A stretch of DNA of 32,718 nt from Saccoglossus kowalevskii (GCF_000003605.2 NW_003156738.1:488227-520944); one strand, 5' to 3'. Counted from the first letter of the stretch, positions 10,721 to 22,445 are shown. Notes: a model not told the origin generated them from the letters alone. Numbers and translations: made by a program.

Positions 10721-11430
10721 GCCGCCGAAGTACAAGTTCCACTGGCGGATTTTACTCAGTTAACAGCGCCCTCAATGTCAACAGCCCACACGTGTTGGTC
10801 ATTCTTGGCTGACAGGCACGTCTGCTGACAAATAGTGATCACTGGCACCGAGAGCCGACTGGCACGGTGTCCATCTGATTTATCACTGGGTCCCTTTGAC
10901 AACAGTTCAATGATGTCTTGCCACGTAAATTACATTATCCCTCGTAAATCTGTCAGAAACGTCCAACTTGGACTTGTGTTGTTGTTTCGTGCCTAATAAA
11001 TACACAAGCTTGAATATTTAACAATGAGACGTGTGTCCGTTCTGCTCATCTGCCATTCTCAATATACGCCACCCAGTTTTCGTGTAAATGTTTTTGTTTT
11101 GTTGTTTTGTTGTTTACAGACACAATTTAGGGGAACTCTCGTAAATCTGTCGCATTACGGATCGCTCCATATATCAGTTTCACGTGAATTAAAGCGAAGA
11201 CGACAGAGCAACGTAGACAATTAAAGAAGAAAGTTTTGTCACATACTATTCAGAAAATCCTACTATGCTGTTACTTTACAAAGTAGTATCTGTTTAATAT
11301 GCACCGTCACAAGGACAGCGAGTCTTGGGAAGATCTACCGCGTCTGAACCGTTGACACAGTGTGGCGGGGTGCCAAATTCTTGTCATCTTCCGGGGTATA
11401 TATGGTACGGTATATCTGTGTAATTACCTC
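10721..11430. other. Intergenic stretch without a recognised gene
   Basis: Separates the retrotransposon from the large 20-bp array. A TTGTTGTTTACAG acceptor-like site ends at 11,119, but I see no matching donor or coding signal after it. Open frames are 66 codons or shorter. Confidence 0.45.
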
Positions 11431-13975
11431 CATCAGTGGTGGGATATTGGTGGGCAATAGTTACTTAGGTGGGTATTTAGTACTTAGACTGGGAATTGGC
11501 TGAATTGGTAACAGGGGATAAGTACTTATGGGTGCGCAATTAGTACCGTGGTGTGGGTATTTGGTACTGAGGGTGGGCAATTGATTTTCAGGGTGGGTAA
11601 ATGATACTCGAAGTGCGAATTGGTAACGAGGGATGGGAATTTGGTACTAATGGGCCAGCATTTGTTATTGAGGGATGAACAATTGGTGATCAGAAATTAG
11701 TAACAGATGTTGGGGAATCGGTAATGTGTGTAATTAGTAAAGCAGTTTGCAGTGAGAGAAGTGAGCTTGGTTTTGGTACTGAAATTGTTGGCTGTTGGGC
11801 AAATGGCACTGATGGCACACAACAAGTACTCAGAGTGATAACAACAGAGGTAGGCAACTGGTACTTGTGATGGAAAACTTACTACAAGGGGGAATTTAGA
11901 CTGAAAGATGGACACTTGGTACTGCAGGTGGGCAACAGGTACTCAGGGGTGGCCAATTGGTACTGACAGATGAGAAATTAGTAATAATACTGAAAGGGGA
12001 CAAATGAAAAATACAAGTTGGACAATTGGCACTGAAGGTGAGTAATTGGTACTGGAGGTGAGTAGTTGGTACTGAAGGTGGGTAATTGGTACTGAAGGTG
12101 GGCAACTGGTACTGAGAGTGATTAATTGGACCTGAAGGTGATCAATTGGTACTGAATATGAGCAATTGGTACTGGAGGTGAATAATTGGCACTGAAGGTC
12201 GACAATTAGTAATAACGGGTGGACAATTGGTAGTGAATGTGGGTAATTGGTACTGAATGTGAGTAATTGGTACTGAAGGTGGGCAACTGTACTGAGAGTG
12301 AGTAATTGGTACTGAATGTGGGCAATTGGTAATAAGTGGTGGGCTATTGGCACTGGAGGTGTGTAATTGGTACTGAAGGTGGGTAACTGGTACTGAGAGA
12401 GTAATTGGCACTGAAGGTCGACAATTAGTAATAACGAGTGGGCAATTGGTAGTGAATGTGGGTAATTGGTACTGAATGTGGGCAACTGGTACTGAGAGAG
12501 TAATTGGCACTGAAGGTCGACAATTAGTAATAACGGGTGGGCAATTGGTAGTGAGGGTGGGTAATTGGTACTGAAGGTGAGTAATTGGTACTGAAGGTGG
12601 GCAACTGGTACTGAGAGTGAGTAATTGGCACTGAAGGTCGACAATTAGTAATAACGGGTGCGCAATTGGTAGTGAATGTGGGTAATTGGTACTGAAGGTG
12701 GGCAATTGGTACTGAGAGAGTAATTGGCACTGAAGGTCGACAATTAGTAATAACGGGTGGGCAATTGGTAGTGAGGGTGGGTAATTGGTACTGAAGGTGA
12801 CTAAATGGTACTGAAGGTGGGCAACTGGTACTGAGAGTGAGTAATTGGCACTGAAGGTCGACAATTAGTAATAACGGGTGGGCAATTGGTAGTGAATGTA
12901 GGTAATTGGTACTGAAGGTGGGCAATTGGTACTGAGAGAGTAATTGGCACTGAAGGTCGACAATTAGTAATAACGGGTGGGCAATTGGTAGTGAGGGTGG
13001 GTAATTGGTACTGAAGGTGAGTAATTGGTACTGAAGGTGGGCAACTGGTACTGAGAGTGAGTAATTGGTACTGAAGGTGAACAACTTGTACAGAAAGTGA
13101 GTAATTGGCACTGAAGGTCGACAATTAGTAATAACGGGTGGGCAATTGGTAGTGAGGGTGGGTAATTGGTACTGAAGGTGAGTAATTGGTACTGAAGGTG
13201 GGCAACTGTACTGAGAGTGAGTAATTGGTACTGAATGTGGGCAATTGGTAATAAGTGGTGGGCTATTGGCACTGGAGGTGTGTAATTGGTACTGAAGGTG
13301 GGTAACTCGTACTGAGAGAGTAATTGGCACTGAAGGTCGACAATTAGTAGTAACGGGTGGGCAATTGGTAGTGAATGTGGGTAATTGGTACTGAAGGTGA
13401 GTAATTGGTATTGAAGGTGGGCAATTGGTACTGAAGGTGGGCAATTGGTATTGAAGGTGGGTAATTGGTACTGAAGGTGGGCAACTGGTCCTGAGAGAGT
13501 AATTGGCACTGAAGGTCGACAATTAGTAATAACGGGTGGGCAATCGTATTGAAGGTGCGTAATTGGTACTGAAGGTGGGCAATTTGTACTGAGAGAGTAA
13601 TTGGCACTGAAGGTCGACAATTAGTAATAACGGGTGGGCAATTGGTAGTGAAGGTGGGTAATTGGTACTGAAGGTGGGCAATTGGTACTGAAGGTGGGCA
13701 ACTGGTACAGAAAGTGAGTAATTGGTACTGAAGGGGGCAACTGGTACTGAAGGTGAGTAATTGGTACTGGGGATTGGCAACGGGTGCTGAATGGGAGGAA
13801 CTGGTACTGGGAGTTGGTACTAAGGGTTGTTAATTTATATTAAGGGTGGGTGGCAATTTGGACTAGTGGACTAGTTGTGCAAAGCGGTGGGCAAATGTAA
13901 ATATGTGCTGAGCAGTTAGAACTGAGAAGTTGGTAATTGACCAAGCGGGATCATTGGAAACTCTGGGGACAATTA
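11431..13975. repeat. 20-bp satellite with about 220-bp higher-order units
   Basis: The basic unit is 20 bp, TAATTGGTACTGAAGGTGAG with many G/A variants. The centre (about 12,040-13,790) is well conserved, while both flanks (11,431-12,040 and 13,790-13,975) decay step by step. A marker variant, GGTCGACAATTAGTAATAAC, occurs 11 times; its GACAATTAG starts lie at 12,201, 12,420, 12,519, 12,640, 12,739, 12,860, 12,959, 13,120, 13,339, 13,518 and 13,617. Spacings are 99 or 121 bp in alternation (together 220 bp), or 161, 179 and 219, all multiples of 20 give or take one. The minus strand is free of stops in all three frames over long stretches; this follows from the repeat and is not a gene. Confidence 0.95.
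12640..13079. repeat. Best-ordered 220-bp higher-order repeat units
   Basis: Two consecutive 220-bp blocks (12,640-12,859 and 12,860-13,079) match closely, and 12,420-12,639 is a related third. Each block is eleven 20-bp units in two sub-blocks of 99 and 121 bp, both opened by the GGTCGACAATTAG marker. The one-base deficit sits in the unit reading CTGAGAGAGTAATTGGC, which lacks a base of the normal CTGAGAGTGAGTAATTGGC spacing. Confidence 0.85.
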
Positions 13976-14454
13976 GTATTTACTTTTCTTTGCTTCTTTG
14001 ATTTTTTTTCCGAATTTACACTCAACCTTGAAAAGAAACGACAATTTGTCGACAATCATGGCGGCCACTAGGGTGCATTTGAAATCATGTGGGAGGCTGT
14101 AAATTTGTTTTCATAGTGTCTTATTTGTAAATTTTTATTTTTATTGAACGTGCCAACATTTTTCCATGCAACACCTTGCATGTTTTTTTTCCCGTGTATA
14201 GCTTGCAATTTCTATCAAACCTCCACACTTTAAAATGCTCGATCCCTAAACGTGTTGTCTCTGTAGTAAATTAAAACGAGACAATCTTGGCTGAGACTTT
14301 GTCTCGACAAGACGCTATGTGGCCCTGCTATGATCTATAGATGAACACGGTGCCATACTAGCTGATACTGAATTATTTCCGTCAAAACTGTTACATCATA
14401 TGAGGCAGGGTGGCGCTTTCAATTCGCGTGCTCACTCACATATTAAAGTCGAGC
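13976..14454. other. Intergenic stretch without a recognised gene
   Basis: T-rich sequence following the large array. It contains AATCATGGCGGCCACTAGG at 14,054-14,072, a YY1-like context, but the frame it opens stops after 14 codons. No transposon ends or RNA genes are seen. Confidence 0.45.
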
Positions 14455-14591
14455 TTAAAGGGTGGCAGTCGTCTTACCGCGTCCTGTTCGATGTGGGACT
14501 CATAGTGACGTATACAACGCGTGTAAAATACATTGTTTATTTACATGAACATGAACACGCGCTGCGCTGCGCGACGACCACCGCGCTTTAA
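14455..14591. mobile_element. TTAA-flanked MITE, copy 1 (129 bp)
   Basis: The left end is AGGGTGGCAGTCGTC and the right end, on the other strand, AGCGCGGTGGTCGTC, forming imperfect terminal inverted repeats directly inside TTAA at 14,455-14,458 and 14,588-14,591. The interior holds CCTGTTCGATGTGGGACTCA and AACGCGTGT, which recur in reverse at 17,431-17,506. There is no coding capacity. TTAA flanks and G-rich ends fit a piggyBac- or Kolobok-type non-autonomous element. The short open frame overlapping it on the plus strand is a by-product. Confidence 0.75.
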
Positions 14592-16156
14592 ATTAAATCA
14601 GAGACAAAAAGGGACAACCATAAGACGTGTATAGATCGACAAGCATGTATGTTAATCCTTCGGGCGACTTTTATCACCTCTCACAAAATAAGCCTTCAGA
14701 TTGTTTTTGATCAATGCATGTAAGGCGATGAGAAATTATGTCCATTTTGTCCAAATTTAACACGGAAATTATAAAGAAAACCCGTAAAAATGTGCAAAAT
14801 GTCTCTCAGAAATATTTGTCTCGAAAACGTTATGAAGTTGAAAAGCAAATTACATTATAGATGTGGAACAGTTTGACACAACCGCGCAGTTGTTGACTTA
14901 TTTGTAAACAATATTTTTTCCAGATATCACCATGGGATAAAAATAAGTTTGAAGCTCAGACACTTAGTAATTCTACCGTCGTCACCGCTGATATGTGTTG
15001 CCTTATACAGGAAATAGAAAAAGAAAAACGAGATAAAATGATACGCACTGCCCCTTGTCGTATTTCAGGACAGGTTCCGCAATCTTCATTGTCTTTTGTT
15101 TGTTATCGACTAAATCTTAAAATAATACACTGTGGAATATTTTATTTTTCATTTGCCTTATATTTTCGCCGGAATAATAACATTCATCCAGTGAATATAC
15201 TGTTCGTGTCTTTTTTGACTTGCACGTAATTTATACCCTGTTTGAGGTCGTGATACAGAGGGTGAAATGTGCACTGGCCACATGCATGTCAAGTGTAGGG
15301 TACGTGTTTGTAAGATGTCGTTTATGGTTCTATGTTGATTTGCCCAATGAGTTCACGTTTGCCATGGTATGGACTATCTTATTTACAATTTTGTTTTACC
15401 ATGTTCTCGGTTTACCGTTTCTAGTCCTCTCCTACATTTTGGTTAAATTTAACCAGTCCAACTCCTATATAAAGATAAATTGTTGATGGCAGAATTAAAA
15501 GAACTTGTGAAGATATACACTAAATTATAATTCAATTTAATATTGTCGATACTAGTGAAGTTGCTACATTATTTTTTCAAGTTGAAATGGTGATGAAATC
15601 TTCTGTGACCAGTGGTTTGATGTTTAGTAAAACGAAGTAGATCGGTAAAGCACCAAAATATGTTCTATTAGCATTACATTTATCTGATTTATTGTATCCG
15701 GCTTTATTAATTATTAAAAATACATGCAAATATGTAAATTAGGTTATCGCAACAATTTTGTAAGCAGTTGTACGTAATTACTTTTGTGATACAGTTCTAA
15801 GCCGTGACGTACGTACTCTCTAAGTATGCCGTGTTGAGACGTGCGCGTAAATGTTTTAACCAGCCCGATGGGAGTTTCACGGTCATGGTTACAAGGTGTA
15901 TGTTATGCCAGGTTAGTCCCCACGTTGGGAGGGGTAGTCGCTTGAACTGAGTGATTGGAATACCGGGCTACGTCATAGCTGATCACACCGCTTAATTTGG
16001 TCACAGTCCTTGTGATTCGGCATACATGGAAGGCGCTTGTATTGACTGGGGTTGCTGGTTCATTGCATATACATAACAAAGGCGTAGAACACCAATGGTG
16101 TAAAGGGGTCGGATAAAGTTAGTTTGTAAAAATTCGACCTTGACGTGTGTAACGTA
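14592..16156. other. AT-rich intergenic stretch up to the assembly gap
   Basis: No supported gene. Frames of 78 and 88 codons (14,993-15,229 and 15,220-15,486, +) overlap each other and are rich in hydrophobic and aromatic residues, as expected from T-rich noncoding DNA. An acceptor-like TTTTTTCCAG ends at 14,924. GC content rises after about 15,800. Confidence 0.45.
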
Positions 16157-16379
16157 NNNNNNNNNNNNNNNNNNNNNNNNNNNNNNNNNNNNNNNNNNNN
16201 NNNNNNNNNNNNNNNNNNNNNNNNNNNNNNNNNNNNNNNNNNNNNNNNNNNNNNNNNNNNNNNNNNNNNNNNNNNNNNNNNNNNNNNNNNNNNNNNNNNN
16301 NNNNNNNNNNNNNNNNNNNNNNNNNNNNNNNNNNNNNNNNNNNNNNNNNNNNNNNNNNNNNNNNNNNNNNNNNNNNNNN
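16157..16379. other. Assembly gap, 223 N
   Basis: A run of 223 undetermined bases. Any open frame drawn through it is artificial. The length may be an estimate by the assembler, and the flanks do not show a repeat that would explain the break. Confidence 0.99.
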
Positions 16380-17426
16380 GTCCCGTAACAAGACCATTCT
16401 ACGTCATTCACAGCATTAGGCCTAAATTGAAATTACAGTGCTGCGCGTCCGCAAGCCCGGAAGATCCAATCATGCTCACATGAACTAATAAGCGACGGGT
16501 GTTTTTTCTCTCGGTGTTCCTGCTCCATGACTTGAATTGTGTGATGTCATAGGTCACATAGTAAAGATGTGTCCGATACACCATGTCATTGACAAGAAAA
16601 ATAAATTTAAATTTCCATCGCAGAAAATGAATTGTGAATAGTTTTGAAATTGGCGATCGGCGAGTATAATTTTAAAATCTGACCGGACTGATGTCAACCG
16701 GTCACGGTGGCTCAGCCGTGATGCGCTCTCTTCGATCGTGACCCGATAGAGCGTTGAGGCCGAAAAGGGATAGCTACGCTTAGTGCGCACCGAAAAATGA
16801 CAGCTACCCTACTATACTATGCGATAACCTAATTTTTGAGTCGATTTAATTCGGGCAAGCTCTGGGTATTAACACACATGCACTACGATGTAGCTTGAAG
16901 GCGAATAAAAACTGCGTGCCCAAAGTATTCTGTACCGAGTTTGAGACGAAAAACACTATATCATATTATCAACACCCATCCGTCAGGAAATCGATTTCCA
17001 TGACAACAGGGCCACTTATAAGATTGATATCTGCCAATGCATGTTTTGGAGTGATTTGACACTCTGATAATCATGCAAAATGCTTTCCTAATATATATAG
17101 TGTTCTCAGTTACGATGTTAAATCTTGTAGATTGTTTTACGCGTGTTAAAAACTGCTCCTTACGTTACATTGTATTTGCGTCATCCTATGTTTCGTTTCT
17201 CGTCGCTTTATTGACCATGGTCAGACAACTTACAGCACTTGATTTTCACGATCTCCATTGCACTTGACCGAAAAAAGAAAGACCACGAAGATGGCAATAT
17301 TGATACAGTCAACATTACTGAACGCCATATCCCTTCGGTAAATTTCCCTGGGAAAAAAACAAACCTTGAACGGGGGTGATAACATGTTCGATATTCGTGG
17401 GGTAAAAAGAAATCACGCGTTTGTCG
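16380..17426. other. Intergenic stretch without a recognised gene
   Basis: No supported gene. A stretch at 16,700-16,765 (GGTCACGGTGGCTCAGCCG onward) looks faintly like a tRNA-derived SINE head, with an A-box-like TGGCTCAGCCG and a TTCGATC further on, but the spacing is too short for a real tRNA promoter. Confidence 0.4.
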
Positions 17427-17510
17427 TTAAAGGGTGACGGTCATGTAAACACGCGTTATGTATGAGTCCCATGTCGAACAGGAAGCGTCGACACGATCAT
17501 CGCCCTTTAA
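17427..17510. mobile_element. TTAA-flanked MITE, copy 2 (76 bp), inverted relative to copy 1
   Basis: The ends are AGGGTGACGGTCATGT on the left and, on the other strand, AGGGCGATGATCGTGT, 13 of 16 matching, directly inside TTAA at 17,427-17,430 and 17,507-17,510. Read on the minus strand, the interior carries CCTGTTCGACATGGGACTCA and AACGCGTGT, the same as copy 1 at 14,455-14,591 with an internal deletion. It is noncoding. Two copies with shared interior and ends, each between TTAA sites, make a real element family rather than chance palindromes. Confidence 0.8.
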
Positions 17511-18473
17511 ACAAAGAAGCAATCATCTTGTTCGACTCGTTACGAGAAACACGGCAAGCGCATGAATCATAGTAACATGGGAGACCTTTAACAAGAATCA
17601 ACATACGCATTATCTTCGCATAGTGCAAAGCATAAATAAGAGGGTTTCACACCACTGTGTCTTTTCTCCTCTATAGGAAAGACTAAAAGCGGTTTACAAC
17701 GACAAATTTGAAAACTGCAATAAAATACCCAATATCCTGACCACGTGATTAGAGCGGTTTCGGCTTATTGCTCATCATCGCAGAGGAAACGGAGAAAATA
17801 ACAAATTATATAATATTTTTAAAACAGAAATCTTTTTAAAATATACCGTAATTGCGGTTACTTGAGGCGTCAGATTTGAGGCCGAGTAAAATTATAATAC
17901 ATAATCTGCCTTTAAAAAGAAAGTATAGTTAAATTATCGTGGTGTGTGTATTTTCGTTTTTGTTTGTTTGAGTTTTTGTCAAATTTAGATCTTATTAACT
18001 ATATAACGTTTTAAATTGAAAACATTGAATTTAGGGACAATTGAATATAAATTAAACATCATACGGGAGACATTTGGTGGTCAAAATAAAACTATTCTTG
18101 TGCGGTTTGCATTTAGAAAATCGTAGTTGATTGGTCCACTAGCTTGTTTAATTATTCATGTATTGTTTGTCTCACAATGCGCATGCGTGGCGAACAAAAC
18201 AATCTCGTATTAGAAATACATAGATAACCAATTAATTTCCCTTCTGTGTTAATGTTAATTAGATCTTATTTAATATGTTCGATCGATCGATTAATAGATT
18301 AAAACTGTTTTCACTTATTATTGAATCCAAATCCAAGGATGTGTGAAATTTGGGCATATCACACATGCACTCATTATATTTGTGATGTGATATTTTAGCC
18401 TATTAATAATGTCTCCATATCAGCATATATTATTTTCAAAAGCTTGCTAATACATGTATACATATCATTTCAG
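17511..18473. other. AT-rich stretch without a recognised gene
   Basis: Very AT-rich. It contains overlapping GATCGATCGATTAAT near 18,281-18,296 and several homeodomain-type TTAATTA words. If the exon at 18,474 is real, this would be intron or upstream sequence. Confidence 0.4.
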
Positions 18474-18652
18474 CAATGGGGAAAAGATGAGAAAGAAACT
18501 CGCCTACTGCAGAGTGGGGGTGTCGCCGGTGCATGTACCGTGACGTGTGAGAGGTTGCCCATTCATTCTTCGTGTACACATTGCCCTCTCGCACTGTTAC
18601 AAGTTCTTAGTATATACAGCGTACGGACTCAATTGGCGAGCACACGGTTAAG
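18474..18652 (+). CDS. Candidate internal exon, 179 bp, unknown product
   Basis: The segment is bounded by a good acceptor (ATATCATTTCAG, ending at 18,473) and a near-perfect donor (AAG then GTAAGTCT from 18,653). It is visibly richer in GC than the AT-rich DNA on both sides, as exons often are. One frame is open throughout and gives a cysteine-containing peptide beginning QWGKDEKETRLLQSGGV, which I do not recognise. No partner exon was identified, so it could belong to a protein-coding gene, a long noncoding RNA, or be a chance pair of splice sites. Confidence 0.35.
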
Positions 18653-19172
18653 GTAAGTCTAAGTGTCTATATAACGGATTTGATTTTTTAAGGTACAGGC
18701 CTACTGATATATGTTTTGATACTGGTCGTATACTGTATGGCAATGCGAAATGGTTGAGTGGGAGATTGCTAAATACTATTCCAATTTTACCACAAAATTA
18801 AAGGAATTAGCATTTTTATCACTTGAAAAAAACAACAGATTTTTGAAATAATTCTGGAAAAATACCCATGTCAGTCACGACATGATATATCATATGTTCA
18901 TTGACCCTATTTCACCGGATAATAGTTTGAGATATCAGCATAATGTATCCATTTACTAAATTATAAAAATCGTGTTCTCAATAAATAAGCTGGTGACTCC
19001 AAACTTGTTATACAAGAGTACAATATACTGCACAATGATTAACTTCTGTGTGAATTTTAATTTTGTCTTCCATCTTAAATACATCAACATCGTGTTGCCT
19101 GGTTATAAAATGCAAACATGCAGACAATGATGTGAAATTCCAATGATTTATTGATTACATTCCTTTATTCAT

Positions 19173-19190
19173 TTATATATATATATATAA
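19173..19190. repeat. (TA)n microsatellite
   Basis: About nine TA dinucleotides in a row within AT-rich DNA. Confidence 0.85.
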
Positions 19191-22100
19191 ACAAAAAAGT
19201 GGTCAAGTCAAATCTTGAGATAAAAATAAGTTAATCTTTTTTACAAATTTGAATTTACATTTCAGTGAATTTCATGAAAATTATAAAAAGATCCTTCAAG
19301 TTTAAAACTGCTGCAGTGGTGATTATTTTCCGCGCTAGCCAAGAACACACTTTCTTGTATCTATTTTTTTTTTTTCAACAGATTGTCGTCTATTCATCAT
19401 TGAATCTTCTTGCCTTGGTAAGAATAAGAATATAATTTCTTTTCTCGCAAAATACAAATGTTGAAAACAAAATAAAAATATCCTGATTAAAAGCCATTTG
19501 TATTGCTGTGTGGTTTGTTATGTGAAATGGAAACTTGGGAAATGAAAATATTTGTGGGAACAAAGATAATCAAGATAGTTGAATAATGATTGAATAATTG
19601 TTCGAGTGAACGCCCGGTAATAAACAAGTTTTAAAGTTAGTGCAACACCGCCAGTGATGAATATTGGGTAAGAGTATAACTTTTTTACGATGACTAACAC
19701 AATAGCACACTAGTTGGGTTTTTAGCTGAGGTTGACATCAATTCTGGTAAATTAGGTTTTGTAATTACTATAGTGGACTCTACATCAAGAATCATAACTT
19801 TGATGGAGTAAAATGGTCATGTGATACTGGCGGGCCACTGGATGTTCTTTCTATGCAAAACGAATAGCAGTGTATATGCCAGTTTTCAAAGGGGTTGACG
19901 AATACAATAATTTCCGTCGCTGTAATTCGAGACGCTTACAATGTAGCGTGTCCCCGATTTACAGCAATTTTGTATAACAAAGATAACAAAGTTATTGTTT
20001 CAGAAGACCCCAAACTATGGAGTAAACAAAATATTTGGAATAAGACATCGATCGCAGTAAGGATGCACGGGTTTTGTTACCAGTGTGCAGTGTGTGTATT
20101 TCGCCACGTGTCCTTGTTCGCTATCTCGCTCTGTTCGGCGGTGCTTTGGGGTCTCACTCTCTGCACAGTCTATGCCCTTATGTATAATCATGATGCGTGG
20201 TATTTCTAAAAAAAACAATGTTTGCAATAAACAAATGCCTCATTTCAGTTGGGTGCCAGTTTTGTAAATTATGATGTAAAAATTCTATACATCGGAACAA
20301 TTATTTAGTTTTTAATTGCACTCAGATTTTGTTTTCAACCGTTTGTTTCCATATATGATGAAGTTAATTCTAAGCTCATTGACACTTGACTTCCCTTAAT
20401 GCCTGTGGCCACAAGTTCAATATTCCTTCGAAATACAGTAATAAGAATTAATGAAATTGGGAGAGTGGTCAATTGGTTGGTTTCAGGCAATCTAACTTGC
20501 CGCATACCTGTATGTAATGATTTCTTGTTGACTTACAAAGCCAATACAGTGCGTGTTTCTAAATATCACGGTGAACTCGGGGACTAGCGAGGGAACAATC
20601 GTTGTTAAACCCGTCAGATCGGGTTGGATACGACAACGGTGGAATACTACTGCTTGAATCTATCTGTCGAAACAGTGTTACCGGACTTCGTGAATTCGAC
20701 GTTAGGCATATAATTGTTCCGATAGCACAGGCAACCTAAGGTGTCTCCAATATAATTCGCGTATTTGAGAAGCAGTCTGCCAATGACTGCAGTACATACG
20801 GAGTTCCGAATCAATCGTCAAAATGTACTAAACGTTCTGGTGTCATCACGGTACATTGGCGTCCCTTGTTTCAAAAAATTTAAATCGGACCCGTAAAACT
20901 GTAGAAGAAACTTTGACATATTTGAATCGATTCAAGAAAAAAAAAACATTAGCGGTTGTCTGAGATCCAGACATTGTATATATTGTGCGATGAGTAATGT
21001 AAATGCGAACACGTTTATATCGCAGCATTGGGGTAGAATACGCCGGGTAGAACGTCAGATTCATACACAGGTCATTTATTTTCATCGGGAAGTTACTAGT
21101 ATTCCTATCGAACTACTTACTTATGCCAATACAGATTAAAATGAATGGTTTTCCCACGTAAATGTATTGCATTTGAAGGTAAACAACAATGAGTATACAA
21201 GCATGGCTTGTGCTACACATCAAATACCACTTACATATGTACACCAGTGCATATAAAAACACCCAAAAAAAAGAAGTCAAGATCACCCGGTTTTTATTAT
21301 TTATTTTTTTTTGTATCAATTGTTAATTGTGAAATGCGCCGGTACTGGAAACAACTCGCTCCCTTCTAACATAAAACATGGCTGATCGTCTTCGATGTAA
21401 TGGCAGTATTTATTTTTAAATGTTCTTATAAGGTGACATGGTGGAAATGCCAGCTGTAATCGCCAAAATTACATGGTGCACTCAGAATATCATAAATATA
21501 TAAAATGCTGACCCTTCTTCAACGCGCATGCGAAAATCGACAAGTCAAAGGTTGAGCATGCGTTTTGTGGTGTATCCCTACTAGAGGAACTGCCAATTGA
21601 TCCCAAGTCATCAAACCTCCCCCAAGGGAATACATTCTTCGAATGGCCCAGCATAATGCGTCCATTTACATAGATAATTGCCGAAATGACAAAGGCATTG
21701 ACGAAATACACACCAGTTATTGTTTCACGAAAACATTAACTAGTTTGCTTTACCATTTACTAGTATGTGAATACTCGAAACCGTAGACATTTTCAAAAGG
21801 TGTGTCAGAATTAAGAAATACGTAAAAACAAAACAAAACGTATACTTAGTATTTACTGTCGTATTATGGTACATCAAAATGGTATGTCGATGCTAGTTGT
21901 CAGCGCTCACGAAAACATTGGTTTTCTTGGTAATGGTAGAAAGAAAAAAACGTAACAGCGGGAATGCCATGTCGGAGCTGAACATTGTGGAACGGAATCA
22001 GAGAATGCTGACACTGCCGGCATTGCAGTGTTAACTTGACAATGCATCACCATACACGTCGTCTACACGTACCAGCGATACAAAAGTCGTGTTTATAGAT

Positions 22101-22445
22101 TTGAACACACGACTAAAAAATGATGAATTGACAACATGCTACGTCCAAAGTTTAACGTTTTCTACTGGCTGATATCGAGTAATTACCTAGTCTCTAGAAA
22201 GCAATGATGCTGACCACTTCACACCCTATTGTCAAAGCGTGTGTTAATTAGTGGGTGATTGTGGAACGGGTCGACGAGAGTATGTTGTCTGGTTTGAAAC
22301 AGACGAGTTGGGCGCAGAAGCAGTACGTAAAAATATGACCCTGCTTCATTATAGCACAATGTCTAATTTCAAAACAATATTTCAGATTGGAGACGAATGG
22401 ATATGAATTTCAGAAGCGCTGTTTTCGAGAATAGTATTGGTACTA

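Noticed and set aside
11943..13780. Minus-strand open frames of 218-332 codons as repetitive-protein genes
   Set aside because: They overlap one another in all three frames and encode the same cyclic peptide, because the 20-bp unit lacks stops on that strand. No promoter, splice site or frame preference supports a gene.
14054..14098. Gene start at AATCATGGCGGCCAC
   Set aside because: The context is YY1-like, but the frame stops after 14 codons and no donor site is seen before the stop.
16001..16483. Open frames spanning the gap
   Set aside because: They consist mainly of undetermined bases and exist only because N codons do not count as stops.
16700..16765. tRNA gene or tRNA-derived SINE
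   Set aside because: An A-box-like word is present, but the B-box-like word follows after only about 23 bases and no cloverleaf can be drawn.
19895..20209. 104-codon open frame as a gene
   Set aside because: It begins with TTG, has no recognisable domain, and overlaps a similar frame on the other strand.
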